Position numbers and translations under genes: made by a program
NCBI GenBank assembly: GCA_051953655.1
Contig: JBQCIO010000177.1
Span: 1 to 17,980, forward strand
Source of the DNA: JBQCHF01 sp051953655
Lineage (GTDB): Bacteria; Actinomycetota; Actinomycetes; Motilibacterales; Motilibacteraceae
Direction: 5' to 3'
DNA: 17,980 nucleotides
Notes under the pieces: generated by a model
What the model saw: only the letters and a program-made list of their open reading frames with translations
The model's database searches: none
Told to the model about the DNA's origin: nothing
In this document: piece by piece, positions 5,766 through 13,358 of the stretch
How the letters are laid out: each line of letters opens with the position of its first letter
How positions within the stretch are numbered: position 1 is the first letter of the stretch

Positions 5766-7398
5766 GGTCGTCAACCAGGTGCCGCCGCTGGTCGGCCACG
5801 ACACCGCCGACGACCCGGCCCTGCTGGAGGGCCTGCACCGGGAGGGCGCCGGCTGGGCCGAGGGCCGCCTGCACGACCTCGGCCGGCTCGCCGGGAGCGA
5901 GCAGGGCCAGGAGTGGGGCCGGCTGGCCGAGGGGCACCCGCCGGTGCTGAACACGCACGACCGCTACGGCCACCGCGTCGACGAGGTCTCCTACGACCCG
6001 TCGTACCACTCGTTGATGAGGACCGCGGTGGAGAACGGCCTGCACGCGGCCCCCTGGGCGGACGACCGCCCCGGTGCCCACGTGGCCCGCGCAGCGGGCT
6101 TCATCGCCTGGTCCGCCGCCGACGCCGGCCACGGCTGCCCCATCAGCATGACCTACGCCGTCGTCCCCGCCCTGCGGCGCGAGCCCGAGCTGGCCGCCCG
6201 CTACGAGCCGCTGCTCGCCGCCCGCTCCTACGACCCGTCGTCACATCCCGCTGCGGAGAAGGCCGGGCTCATCGCCGGGATGTCGATGACCGAGAAGCAG
6301 GGCGGGTCCGACGTCCGCGCCAACACCACCCGTGCGGTGCCCCAGCCCGACGGCAGCTACCGGCTCACCGGCCACAAGTGGTTCACCTCGGCCCCGATGA
6401 GCGACCTTTTCCTCGTGCTCGCCCAGGCCCCCGGCGGGCTCACCTGCTTCCTGCTCCCCCGCGTGCTGCCCGACGGCACCCGCAACGCGATGCACCTGCA
6501 GCGGCTGAAGGACAAGCTCGGCAACCACAGCAACGCGTCCGCGGAGGTCGAGTACGACGGCGCGACGGTGTGGCGGGTGGGCGAGGAGGGCCGGGGCGTC
6601 CGCACCATCGTCGAGATGGTCAACCTGACCCGGCTGGACTGCATCCTCGGCACCACGGCCGGCATGCGGGTGGGCACGATGGCGGCCGTCCACCACGCCA
6701 CCCACCGCTCGGCCTTCGGCCGGGCGCTGGTGGACCAGCCGCTCATGCGCATGGTCCTGGCCGACCTCGCGGTGGAGACCGAGGCCGCCACCACGGTGGC
6801 GCTCCGCCTGGCCGGGGCCACCGACCGGGTGGCCCGCGGCGACGACGCCGAGGCCGCGTTCCGCCGGCTGGCCCTCGCCGTCTCCAAGTACTGGGTGTGC
6901 AAGCGCGGCCCGGTGCACGCGGCCGAGGCCCTGGAGTGCTTGGGCGGCAACGGCTACGTCGAGGACTCCGGGATGCCCAAGCTCTACCGCGAGGCCCCGC
7001 TGCTCTCCATCTGGGAGGGCTCGGGCAACGTGGCCGCCCTGGACGCCCTGCGGGCGATGACCCGCGAACCGCAGAGCGTGGAAGCCTTCCGCGCCGAGGT
7101 CGCGCCGGCCCGCGGCGCCGACCCCCGCCTCGACGTCGCCGCCGACGCCATGGACGAGCACCTCGCCGACCTCGCCGCCCTCGACCCGGCGCACGCCGAG
7201 GCCCAGGCCCGCCGGCTGGTGGAGCGCATGGCCCTGGTGCTGCAGGGCTCGCTGCTCGTCCGCCACGGCCATCCCGCCGTCGCCGACGCCTTCTGCGCCA
7301 GCCGCCTGGCCGGTGACTGGGGCGCCGCGCTGGGCACCCTGCCTCCGGGCGTCGACACGGCCGCGATCCTCGAGCGGGCGGTTCCGAAGGTGCCCTGA
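5749..7398 (+). CDS. aidB: AidB-like acyl-CoA dehydrogenase-family flavoprotein
   Basis: 549 aa, the length of E. coli AidB (541). AidB is an FAD protein of the acyl-CoA dehydrogenase superfamily linked to the adaptive response to alkylating agents; it binds DNA, and its substrate is unsettled. Family signatures from memory of AidB: N-terminal HEVVNQVPPL and REGAGW, CPISMTYAVVP (130-140), MTEKQGGSDVRANTTRA (180-196), SYRLTGHKWF (203-212), LERLKDKLGN-type QRLKDKLGNHSNAS (251-264), CKRGPVHAAEALECLGGNGY (384-403), LYREAPLLSIWEGSGN (412-427) with the dehydrogenase-type Glu423. The GTG start at 5749 has GAGGAGG six bases upstream and overlaps tetR. In E. coli aidB is Ada-controlled; here a TetR partner and operator suggest different control. 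Confidence 0.92.
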   Translation: MPATHEVVNQVPPLVGHDTADDPALLEGLHREGAGWAEGRLHDLGRLAGSEQGQEWGRLAEGHPPVLNTHDRYGHRVDEVSYDPSYHSLMRTAVENGLHAAPWADDRPGAHVARAAGFIAWSAADAGHGCPISMTYAVVPALRREPELAARYEPLLAARSYDPSSHPAAEKAGLIAGMSMTEKQGGSDVRANTTRAVPQPDGSYRLTGHKWFTSAPMSDLFLVLAQAPGGLTCFLLPRVLPDGTRNAMHLQRLKDKLGNHSNASAEVEYDGATVWRVGEEGRGVRTIVEMVNLTRLDCILGTTAGMRVGTMAAVHHATHRSAFGRALVDQPLMRMVLADLAVETEAATTVALRLAGATDRVARGDDAEAAFRRLALAVSKYWVCKRGPVHAAEALECLGGNGYVEDSGMPKLYREAPLLSIWEGSGNVAALDALRAMTREPQSVEAFRAEVAPARGADPRLDVAADAMDEHLADLAALDPAHAEAQARRLVERMALVLQGSLLVRHGHPAVADAFCASRLAGDWGAALGTLPPGVDTAAILERAVPKVP

Positions 7399-7416
7399 CC
7401 CGGTCGTCACGGGGCA

Positions 7417-7484
7417 GAACTCCGGATCATGAGACCTCCTGCACCCTGCTGAGCGTGGATCTGCATCAAGATCCGCGAAGTCAG
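7417..7484 (-). repeat. 68-bp interspersed repeat, copy B
   Basis: Inverted copy of 1732-1799, on the opposite strand, 59 of 68 identical. It begins 18 bases after the aidB stop and fills the aidB-hydrolase convergent gap. Its far end overlaps the hydrolase's TGA (7483-7481). It contains GGATCT-TGATGC-AGATCC, a small perfect stem that is broken in copy A. Copies A and B therefore bracket the block holding the symporter, luxR, small membrane protein, tetR and aidB. Confidence 0.8.
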
Positions 7485-8263
7485 GCCGCCACCCGTCCCG
7501 CATCGACGTCCTCGAGGAACTCCACCAGCGCGGCCGCGAGCTCCGGCTGCGCGGGGGCGGTCATGTGGGTGCCGGGCACCAGCCGCAGCCGGGCACCCGG
7601 GATCCGGCGGGCCAGCTCGGCCGGGCTGCCGACGACGTCGTCGCGCTCGCCGGCCAGCACCAGCGTCGGCACGCCGGCGTCGACGACGGTGGCCGGCTGG
7701 GCGAACGAGGCGCCGCGCTGGGCGGCGGCCAGGGCGGCGCGGTCGCCGCCGGACCACTCGGCGTACCGGCGCAGCCGGCGCCCGAGCCGGTCGCGGACGC
7801 CGGTCGGCGACTCGGCCAGCATCGCCGCGGCCACCGCCTCCTGGCTCTCCCGGTCCCGCGCCGCGAGCACCCCGTCGCCGACCCCTGCCAGCACGACCGA
7901 GCGCACCGCCCGGTGCGGCAGCATCCGCGCCGCGGTGAAGGCGCCCATGGAGTAGCCGACGACGTCGACGGCCTCGGCCGGGACCGCCGCCAGCACCGTG
8001 ACGGCGTCGTCGACGAGCAGCGACCCGGCGTAGGAGTCGACCTCGCGGGGCTTGTCCGAGTGACCGTGCCCGCGGGCGTCGGCTAGCACCACCGGACGGC
8101 CGGCCGCGAGCAGCGCCTGCGCGACCCCCGTGCGCACCCAGTTGGCCTCCGCGCTGCCGGCGAACCCGTGCAGCAGCAGCACCGGCGGGGCCGAGGACAG
8201 TGCCGCCGGCTCGAGCAGCCGGTACGCCAGCCGGACACCGTCGGCCGCGGTCACGAACGGCAC
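7481..8263 (-). CDS. Alpha/beta-fold hydrolase
   Basis: 260 aa, cytoplasmic, serine hydrolase of the alpha/beta superfamily. The oxyanion-hole region reads PVLLLHGFAGSAEANW (27-42), followed by the D-x-RGHGHSD-KP segment (62-72) typical of the family. The nucleophile elbow is VVGYSMGAF with Ser105, the acid lies in LVLAGERDDVVG (Asp208 or Asp209), and the base is His233 in PGTHMTAP. All three catalytic residues are present, but the substrate cannot be told from sequence. The GTG start at 8263 was chosen because GGGAG lies about six bases upstream; longer in-frame extension runs through the MFS gene. It follows the MFS gene by 22 bases, so the two are probably cotranscribed. Confidence 0.88.
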   Translation of the reverse strand: MPFVTAADGVRLAYRLLEPAALSSAPPVLLLHGFAGSAEANWVRTGVAQALLAAGRPVVLADARGHGHSDKPREVDSYAGSLLVDDAVTVLAAVPAEAVDVVGYSMGAFTAARMLPHRAVRSVVLAGVGDGVLAARDRESQEAVAAAMLAESPTGVRDRLGRRLRRYAEWSGGDRAALAAAQRGASFAQPATVVDAGVPTLVLAGERDDVVGSPAELARRIPGARLRLVPGTHMTAPAQPELAAALVEFLEDVDAGRVAA

Positions 8264-8285
8264 GGACGTCTCCCGAGGCAGGCGC

Positions 8286-9557
8286 TCATCGCCGGTCCGG
8301 GTCCAGCGACGGTGTGCGGCGCAGCCACAGCACGACCAGACCGGTGACGCCCACCAGCACCAGCGCGAGCACGACCACCGCGGACCACCCGCCCGCGGAC
8401 CAGGCCCGGCCGGCGGCGCTGCCGAACACGGACGAGCCGACGTAGTAGGCGAACAGGTAGAGCGAGGCCGCCTGCCCGGCCGCCACCCCGCCCGCGTGCG
8501 CGCGGGTCGGCACCCAGCCGCTCGCCACGCCATGCACGACGAAGAAGCCGCCGGTCATCGCGGCGAGGCCGAGCACCACGACCGGGAGGGACGACGGCAG
8601 CGTGAGCAGCACCCCGGCGGCGGTGACCAGGCAGCCCACCGGCACGACCTGGCGGCGGCCGACCCGGTCGGCCAGCCGCCCGGCCACCACCGAGCTCACC
8701 GACCCCACCGGGTAGACGAGGAAGACCAGCCCGGCCGCGCCGAGGCTGAGCCCGAAGGGCGCCGAGGTGAGCCGGAAGCCCATCGCGTTGTAGACCGCCA
8801 CGAAGGCGCCCATGGACAGGGCGCCGACGGCGTAGAGGGCCAGCAGACCGGGTTCGGAGAGCGCCCGCCGGGTCATCGCCACCAGGTGGTCCACCCGGGC
8901 AGGTGCCGGCGCGAAGTGCCGCGACGCCGGCAGCAGCGCCCGCACGACGAGGGCGCAGGCCACCCCGACGACGGCGACCGCGGCCAGCGCCCACCGCCAC
9001 CCCGCGGCGTCGGCGGCCAGCCCGGTGACGAGCCGCCCACTCATCCCGCCCAGCGCCGTACCGCCGATGTAGAGCCCGGCCGCGCGGGCGTGGGTGTCGG
9101 GGTGCAGCTCCTCGCGCAGGTAGGCGGTGGCCACGGCGGGCAGGCCGGCCAGGGTGACCCCCTGCAGCAGGCGCAGCGCCAGCAGCACGTGCCAGCCGGG
9201 CGCCAGCGCGCACGCGAGCGCGACCACGGCGGACGCGCCGACCGAGAGGTGGATCAGCCGCGTGCGCCCGGCCACCTCGGACAGCGGCCCGGCCACCAGC
9301 AGCGCGGCGGCCAGGGCCGCGGTGCTCAGCGACAGGGTCAGCGTGCTGGCCGCGGCCGACACCCCGAACGCGGCGGCCAGCTCGGGCAGCAGCGCCTGGG
9401 TGCTGTAGAGCAGGGCGAAGGTGGCCACGCCCGCCGCGAACAGCGCGACGACCACCCTCCGGTAGCCGGCCTCCCCCACCCGGTAGCCCGGGCCGGCCGA
9501 CGCCGCGACGCCGCGCCGGACGTCACCGCCCGTCGTCGTCCGGCTCGTGGAGGTCAC
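8286..9557 (-). CDS. MFS transporter, YnfM/AraJ-like
   Basis: 423 aa, 12 predicted membrane segments. It opens with YRRVVVALFAAGVATFALLYSTQALLP in the first helix region, which resembles the YnfM-type drug/sugar efflux branch of the major facilitator superfamily. Between helices 2 and 3 it has GPLSEVAGRTRLI (cytoplasmic motif A-like), and in the second half GRLADRVGRRQVVP, a clearer motif A. The cargo is unknown; export of a small metabolite or drug is usual for the branch. The start is uncertain: GTG 9557 gives a sensible N-terminus but has no ribosome site. A later in-frame GTG (YRVGEAGYRR) would trim about 25 residues. It lies 22 bases upstream of the hydrolase and 56 bases after the small membrane protein, all on the same strand. 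Confidence 0.88.
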   Translation of the reverse strand: MTSTSRTTTGGDVRRGVAASAGPGYRVGEAGYRRVVVALFAAGVATFALLYSTQALLPELAAAFGVSAAASTLTLSLSTAALAAALLVAGPLSEVAGRTRLIHLSVGASAVVALACALAPGWHVLLALRLLQGVTLAGLPAVATAYLREELHPDTHARAAGLYIGGTALGGMSGRLVTGLAADAAGWRWALAAVAVVGVACALVVRALLPASRHFAPAPARVDHLVAMTRRALSEPGLLALYAVGALSMGAFVAVYNAMGFRLTSAPFGLSLGAAGLVFLVYPVGSVSSVVAGRLADRVGRRQVVPVGCLVTAAGVLLTLPSSLPVVVLGLAAMTGGFFVVHGVASGWVPTRAHAGGVAAGQAASLYLFAYYVGSSVFGSAAGRAWSAGGWSAVVVLALVLVGVTGLVVLWLRRTPSLDPDRR

Positions 9558-9613
9558 CAGGACAGGATGCGACGCCGCGTCCTCGCCCGGCCAACGGGGG
9601 GACGGCCGGGGCG

Positions 9614-10015
9614 TCAGTGCCGGCTCGGCCAGTAGGTGAGCGAGATGGCGTCGACGTAGACGTAGACGCAGAGCAGCACCCCGGCTGCGTTGAGGCCGAG
9701 CGCCAGCCAGGCCGGCCAGTGCGCGCCGAAGCGCAGCGCCCTGGTGGCCAGCCACATGCCCGCCAGCAGCGGCACGGCCTGGGCGAGGTCGAACGCCGAC
9801 TCGGCCGTCCAGCCGGCCCACCCGCCGGCCATGAGGAGCAGGTCGCCCTCGTGCAGGTCGAGCAGGTGCAGCACCCAGGCGAACGGGACGACGAGCACGA
9901 CCGCCAGCAGCAGCGCGGTCGGCAGCATGAGGAACGACCAGCGGGTCAGCCGCCGCGCCTCGTCCCGCTCGGCCCGCGACGACGGCGTGGGTGGCGAGGA
10001 GCGCAGGGACGCCAC
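9614..10015 (-). CDS. Hypothetical membrane protein
   Basis: 133 aa that I do not recognise. GTG start at 10015 behind GGGAGG at good spacing; an in-frame extension to 10054 is less likely. After a charged N-terminus (RAERDEARRLTRW) there are about three hydrophobic segments: roughly 28-48 (FLMLPTALLLAVVLVVPFAWV), 70-92 (AESAFDLAQAVPLLAGMWLA) and 104-124 (WLALGLNAAGVLLCVYVYVD). A DLHEGDLLLMAGGWAGW loop lies between the first two. It may be the first gene of a three-gene unit with the MFS transporter and hydrolase. Confidence 0.72.
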   Translation of the reverse strand: MASLRSSPPTPSSRAERDEARRLTRWSFLMLPTALLLAVVLVVPFAWVLHLLDLHEGDLLLMAGGWAGWTAESAFDLAQAVPLLAGMWLATRALRFGAHWPAWLALGLNAAGVLLCVYVYVDAISLTYWPSRH

Positions 10016-10130
10016 GACGACCTCCCGACCGGCGACGACCACACGGCACCGCACCCGGTGCCCGACCCCACCGTGGCAGCGCCTCCACGACCCCGGGCAG
10101 GGCCGAAGGTCTGGCCCGGCCGCCGCACGG

Positions 10131-10171
10131 ACCTCTCACCGGCCTCGGAGCCGACGTCCAGGAACCTCTCA
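10131..10171. promoter_or_regulatory. Direct repeat ACCTCTCA upstream of htrA (candidate response-regulator site)
   Basis: ACCTCTCA occurs at 10131-10138 and again at 10164-10171, 33 bases start to start, about three helical turns, and 123 or more bases ahead of the htrA start. CTCTCAG-type direct repeats recall the MprA boxes described in front of the M. tuberculosis HtrA gene pepD and other envelope-stress genes. No regulator gene is present in the window; the assignment is by resemblance only. Confidence 0.35.
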
Positions 10172-10293
10172 GGAATCCGGTCGACCCTGGTGGGCAGGAC
10201 GAGGCGGCACGACCGACCGCCGCCTCCCCGCACGACCGACGCGCGCAGGACCTGTGAGCGCACGAGACCGACGAGACGAGGAGGCCCGCGACC

Positions 10294-11667
10294 ATGAGCG
10301 GGACGCTGCACGGCGCTGGCGACGGGGACGACCGCACGAGCGGCGCCTGGTGGAGCACGCTCGGGAGCGAGCCGGCGGGCCCGGCCCGCCAGGACCCGTG
10401 GGCGCCGCCGCCGGCCGCGCCCGGCGGGTGGGGTGCGGGCAGCACGGCGGGCTCGAGCGGCTCGCCGACGACCGTGCTCTCCCGCCCGGCCGAGCCGGCG
10501 AGCCGCCGGCGGGGCGGCCGCCTCCTGGTGGCCGCGGCGCTCGCGGCCGGCCTGGTCGGAGGCGGGGCCGGGGCCGGCATCACCCTGGCCGCGACCGGCG
10601 GGGGCGGCTCGACCACCACGACGACCGTGGCGTCGGGGTCCGGCGGCACGGCGAACAGCAACGGCACGACGACCAGCACCGGCAGCGCACCGGCCCCTGC
10701 GGCCGACGGCTCGGTGCAGGCGGCGGCTCAGGCCATCCTGCCCAGCGTCGTCACCATCGAGGTCAGCGGCACGCAGTCCGGCGGGTTCGGCGGCCAGCAG
10801 GCGGTGAGCGACACCGGCTCCGGCGTCGTGATCCGCCAGGACGGCTACGTGCTCACCAACAACCACGTCGTGTCCGCCGCCGAGAACGGCGGCTCGGTGC
10901 ACGCCACCCTCGACGACGGCAAGACGGTGAGCGCGACCATCGTCGGCCACGACGCCAGCAGCGACCTCGCGGTCATCAAGCTCGACGGCGTCTCCGGCCT
11001 CAAGGCCGCCACCTTCGCCGACTCCGACGCCCTGTCGGTGGGCCAGACGGTGATCGCCGTCGGCGCCCCGCTGGGCCTGTCCGGCTCGGTCACCGACGGG
11101 ATCGTCTCGACGCTGCACCGGCCGGTCTCCACCGGTGAGCCGGGGGCCGACGCGCAGTCGGTGCTGGACGCGATCCAGACCGACGCCGCCATCAACCCCG
11201 GCAACTCCGGCGGCCCGCTGGTGGACCTCGCCGGCCGGGTGGTCGGCATCAACTCGGCCATCGCGACGGTGGACCAGTCCTCCGGCCAGGGCTCGCAGTC
11301 GGGCAACATCGGCGTCGGCTTCGCGATCCCGTCCAACGACGCGAAGAAGGTGGCGGACCAGCTGATCGCCGATGGCAAGGCGGTCCACGCGCAGATGGGG
11401 GTGAGCGTCTCCGACGCGCCGTCGTCGACGACCGGCAGCCCCGGCCTGGGCGCCCAGATCCGTCAGGTCGCCAACGGCGGGCCGGCGGCGGCCGCGGGCC
11501 TGCAGCCCGGCGACGTCGTCACCAAGGTCGACGACCGGGCGATCACCGACGCCGACTCGCTGGTGGTGGCCGTCCGCTCGCACGATCCGGGCCAGACGAT
11601 CACCGTCACCTACACCCGCGGCGGCGCCACCCGCACCGCGCAGGTGAAGCTGTCCACGACCGGCTGA
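10294..11667 (+). CDS. HtrA/DegP-type membrane-anchored serine protease with PDZ domain
   Basis: 457 aa S1C peptidase. Residues 1-72 are a Gly/Pro/Ser-rich cytoplasmic tail, 75-100 a single membrane helix (LLVAAALAAGLVGGGAGAG), 101-137 a Thr/Ser-rich linker, and about 145-355 the trypsin-like domain with catalytic His191 (LTNNHVV), Asp224 (ASSDLAVIKL) and Ser305 (NPGNSGGPLV). A C-terminal PDZ domain spans about 365-455 (GGPAAAAGLQPGDVVTKVD). All catalytic residues are intact. The topology places the protease outside the membrane, where HtrA proteins handle misfolded envelope proteins. ATG at 10294 with GAGGAGG upstream (nine-base spacing). The homologue in M. tuberculosis, PepD (Rv0983), also lies near galU/moeA1. 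Convergent with the VapB-like gene. Confidence 0.93.
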   Translation: MSGTLHGAGDGDDRTSGAWWSTLGSEPAGPARQDPWAPPPAAPGGWGAGSTAGSSGSPTTVLSRPAEPASRRRGGRLLVAAALAAGLVGGGAGAGITLAATGGGGSTTTTTVASGSGGTANSNGTTTSTGSAPAPAADGSVQAAAQAILPSVVTIEVSGTQSGGFGGQQAVSDTGSGVVIRQDGYVLTNNHVVSAAENGGSVHATLDDGKTVSATIVGHDASSDLAVIKLDGVSGLKAATFADSDALSVGQTVIAVGAPLGLSGSVTDGIVSTLHRPVSTGEPGADAQSVLDAIQTDAAINPGNSGGPLVDLAGRVVGINSAIATVDQSSGQGSQSGNIGVGFAIPSNDAKKVADQLIADGKAVHAQMGVSVSDAPSSTTGSPGLGAQIRQVANGGPAAAAGLQPGDVVTKVDDRAITDADSLVVAVRSHDPGQTITVTYTRGGATRTAQVKLSTTG

Positions 11668-11698
11668 GCCGCCCGTCTCCCCGGCTCGACGACGCCGG

Positions 11699-11732
11699 CA
11701 CCCGCGGCCGGGCTCAGCCCGCGCCGCGGGTG
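11699..11732. terminator. Hairpin between convergent htrA and vapB-like genes
   Basis: CACCCGCGGC (11699-11708) pairs perfectly with GCCGCGGGTG (11723-11732). Inside it CGGGC and GCCCG (11709-11713, 11717-11721) form a further five-pair stem around TCA, with one bulged base. The three-base loop is the vapB-like stop codon read on the plus strand. No U-run follows on either side. It probably acts on the htrA transcript, 31 bases after its stop. Confidence 0.5.
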
Positions 11733-11929
11733 TCGCGCTGCTGCCGGCTGCGCAGCTCCGCGGCCCGCAGCTCCTCGACCGAGCTGCCGGTGACCGTCTC
11801 GGTGCGCCGCCCCCGCGCGACGGCGTCGCGCACCGCCAGCTCCACCGCGTCCTGCGCGCTCATCGCCCCGGTCACCATCACCAGGTCGATGACCAGGTCG
11901 GCGTCCAGGCTCACCGTCACCCGCGTCAT
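11714..11929 (-). CDS. VapB-like ribbon-helix-helix antitoxin, no toxin partner
   Basis: 71 aa. ATG at 11929 preceded by GGGGGAG; the in-frame extension upstream looks non-coding. It begins MTRVTVSLDADLVIDLVMVTGAMSAQDAVELAV in two consecutive parts, which is the VapB/RHH pattern: a beta strand of alternating polar and hydrophobic residues followed by two helices. An acidic-basic C-terminal tail (VEELRAAELRSRQQRD) would normally bind a VapC toxin. No PIN-domain gene lies on either side: downstream is htrA convergent, upstream is tRNA-Ala. It may be an orphan antitoxin or a stand-alone DNA-binding regulator. Confidence 0.72.
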   Translation of the reverse strand: MTRVTVSLDADLVIDLVMVTGAMSAQDAVELAVRDAVARGRRTETVTGSSVEELRAAELRSRQQRDTRGAG

Positions 11930-12055
11930 GGCTCCCCCTCGTGGCTCACGCCCGTCCCGGTCCAGCCGGGTCACCGACGCTAGCCCAGCCCAGCCCGAGA
12001 GGGTGGGGTCGTGGTGTGACCCATCGGGCCGCAAACGGCCGGAGCCGGGAATGCC

Positions 12056-12086
12056 CGAAGGCCCCGGTCGGTGACCGGGGCCTTCG
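12056..12086 (-). terminator. Strong hairpin terminator downstream of tRNA-Ala
   Basis: A perfect 14-base inverted repeat, CGAAGGCCCCGGTC (12056-12069) and GACCGGGGCCTTCG (12073-12086), with a three-base loop, eight bases beyond the tRNA CCA end on the minus strand. GC-rich stem without a U-run, as is common in actinobacteria. Confidence 0.75.
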
Positions 12087-12094
12087 AGAAAGCC

Positions 12095-12171
12095 TGGTGG
12101 AGCTGAGGGGATTTGAACCCCTGACCCCCTCGATGCGAACGAGGTGCGCTACCGGACTGCGCTACAGCCCC
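12095..12171 (-). tRNA. tRNA-Ala (anticodon CGC)
   Basis: 77 bases including an encoded 3' CCA. Read on the minus strand it folds into a full cloverleaf: acceptor GGGGCTG/CAGCTCC, D stem GCGC/GCGC, anticodon stem CCTCG/CGAGG around TTCGCAT, a five-base variable loop, T stem AGGGG/CCCCT around TTCAAAT, discriminator A. The anticodon CGC reads GCG (Ala), and the G3-U70 pair in the acceptor, the main identity element for alanyl-tRNA synthetase, is present. It lies 70 bases after glpR on the same strand and is followed by a strong hairpin. Confidence 0.96.
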
Positions 12172-12185
12172 AGGCGAGGCACGAG

Positions 12186-12191
12186 GTTATC
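12186..12191 (-). promoter_or_regulatory. Candidate -10 element of the tRNA-Ala promoter
   Basis: On the minus strand the sequence TGATAAC gives a GATAAC hexamer (12191-12186), 15 bases ahead of the mature tRNA 5' end, in a very AT-poor surrounding. No convincing -35 is visible. Cotranscription from glpR is the alternative. Confidence 0.35.
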
Positions 12192-12241
12192 ACGCACCGG
12201 ACGGCCCTCCGGCCGCCGCCGCCCTCGGCCCTGGACAGCTG

Positions 12242-13261
12242 TCAGTCGCCCACCGCGCGACGCCGGGGCGCGACGTCCTCGTCCTCGGCACGAGCGTCGA
12301 AGGGCTCGTCGCGGCCGGCCAGCAGCTCCGGCGGCACCGGGGCCAGGCCGGGGCGGACCGACGGCGACACCTGCTCCCGCGGTGCGTCGTCGGCGGGCTG
12401 GCCGACGTCGGCGCGGCCCTCGGTCCAGCGCCCGGGCTTGGTGAGGTCGATGACCCGGGTGGGGCGCGCCTTGGGCTTGGTCACGTAGGTGGGCACGACC
12501 ACCGGCATCGGCTCCCAGCCCTGGGCGCGGGCGGCCTCCTCGGCCTCGCGGGTGGCCCGCTCGGCCGCGGCGCGCCAGGACCTCTCGGCCTCCTCGCGGG
12601 CCCAGAGCTCGTCGGGCTCGTCGGCCTGCGCGGGCACGTGCGGGATCGCCACGGGCTCGACGTCGGCGGCCGGCGCGGCGACCTGGGTGGCTGACGCGAT
12701 GCGCTCGGGCCGCGGCGCCGACGATGGGCGGGTCCGCGCGGTGCGGGCCGCCTGAGCGGCGCGGCGACGGCGCAGGGCCGCGTCCTGGCGGGCCTGGGCC
12801 CGCAGGTGCGCGGCGAACCCGACCAGCAGCAGGCCGGTGAGCACCGGCGCCCACCAGCCGACGACGCCGGCGCCGGACAGCAGCAGGCACAGAGTGGTGA
12901 GGCTGAGCAGGACCAGGGCGAGGCGCCGACGGCGGGCGACCAGGCGGCGCCGGGCGGCGGTGCGGACGTCCTCGCGGACCTCGTCGCGCGCCGCGGGGCG
13001 GGCGAGCGGGGCGCGGGCGGACCGCTTCGGCGGCAGCACGCCGCCGTCCAGGACCGGCCCGGTGGCGCCGCGCGGGCGCTGCGGCATGACGACGTAGCGG
13101 CGGTCGGGCGTGGCCGGGCGGCGGGAGAGGATGCGCATGGCCCGGGAGAAGCGGTCGACCGAGCGCGCCTCGTTGACGGCGTCGTGGCGGCGCAGGAGCA
13201 CCGGCACGAGGTAGGCCGCCCACATGGCGAGGATTCCGACGTAGATCAGGCCGCTACCCAC
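12242..13261 (-). CDS. glpR: Divisome membrane protein GlpR / SepX homologue (Glp receptor)
   Basis: 339 aa. The N-terminus GSGLIYVGILAMWAAYLVP (2-20) is a membrane helix, followed by LRRHDAVNEARSVDRFSRAMRIL (23-45), the hallmark of the actinobacterial GlpR/SepX family (RRxDxxNEARxxxRFSxAxRxL). Two more helices lie at about 113-133 and 136-154 after an Arg-rich stretch. The remaining 180 residues are a charged, Pro/Ala-rich cytoplasmic tail. In Corynebacterium GlpR recruits the MoeA-like protein Glp to the division site; in Streptomyces SepX is needed for septation. The GTG at 13261 agrees with the family N-terminus, and TACCGT at -14 to -9 on that strand may be its -10. The upstream genes glp and rimJ are the family's usual neighbours. 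Confidence 0.85.
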   Translation of the reverse strand: MGSGLIYVGILAMWAAYLVPVLLRRHDAVNEARSVDRFSRAMRILSRRPATPDRRYVVMPQRPRGATGPVLDGGVLPPKRSARAPLARPAARDEVREDVRTAARRRLVARRRRLALVLLSLTTLCLLLSGAGVVGWWAPVLTGLLLVGFAAHLRAQARQDAALRRRRAAQAARTARTRPSSAPRPERIASATQVAAPAADVEPVAIPHVPAQADEPDELWAREEAERSWRAAAERATREAEEAARAQGWEPMPVVVPTYVTKPKARPTRVIDLTKPGRWTEGRADVGQPADDAPREQVSPSVRPGLAPVPPELLAGRDEPFDARAEDEDVAPRRRAVGD

Positions 13262-13341
13262 GGGGCTTGACGGTAGGTGGCGTGATCGCCTCCGCCGTGG
13301 AGGCACGCCGCGTGTCGGTGTGTCGATTGGTGCTGCTGTGA

Positions 13342-13358
13342 CTCAAGAGGTTCTCAAG
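13342..13358. promoter_or_regulatory. Direct repeat CTCAAG with 11-base period upstream of glpR
   Basis: CTCAAG at 13342-13347 and 13353-13358, one helical turn apart, lies 81-97 bases ahead of the glpR start and just past the rimJ stop. This is the geometry of a response-regulator or activator site, but the half-site is short and no candidate protein is evident. Confidence 0.25.

Noticed and set aside
1732..7484. Insertion sequence or composite transposon bounded by the 68-bp inverted repeats
   Set aside because: No transposase or integrase gene inside, no target duplications seen, and the genes within look native in composition.
8130..9635. Long plus-strand open frame (501 codons)
   Set aside because: Antisense to the hydrolase and MFS genes, low-complexity His/Gln/Arg/Gly composition, no ribosome site.
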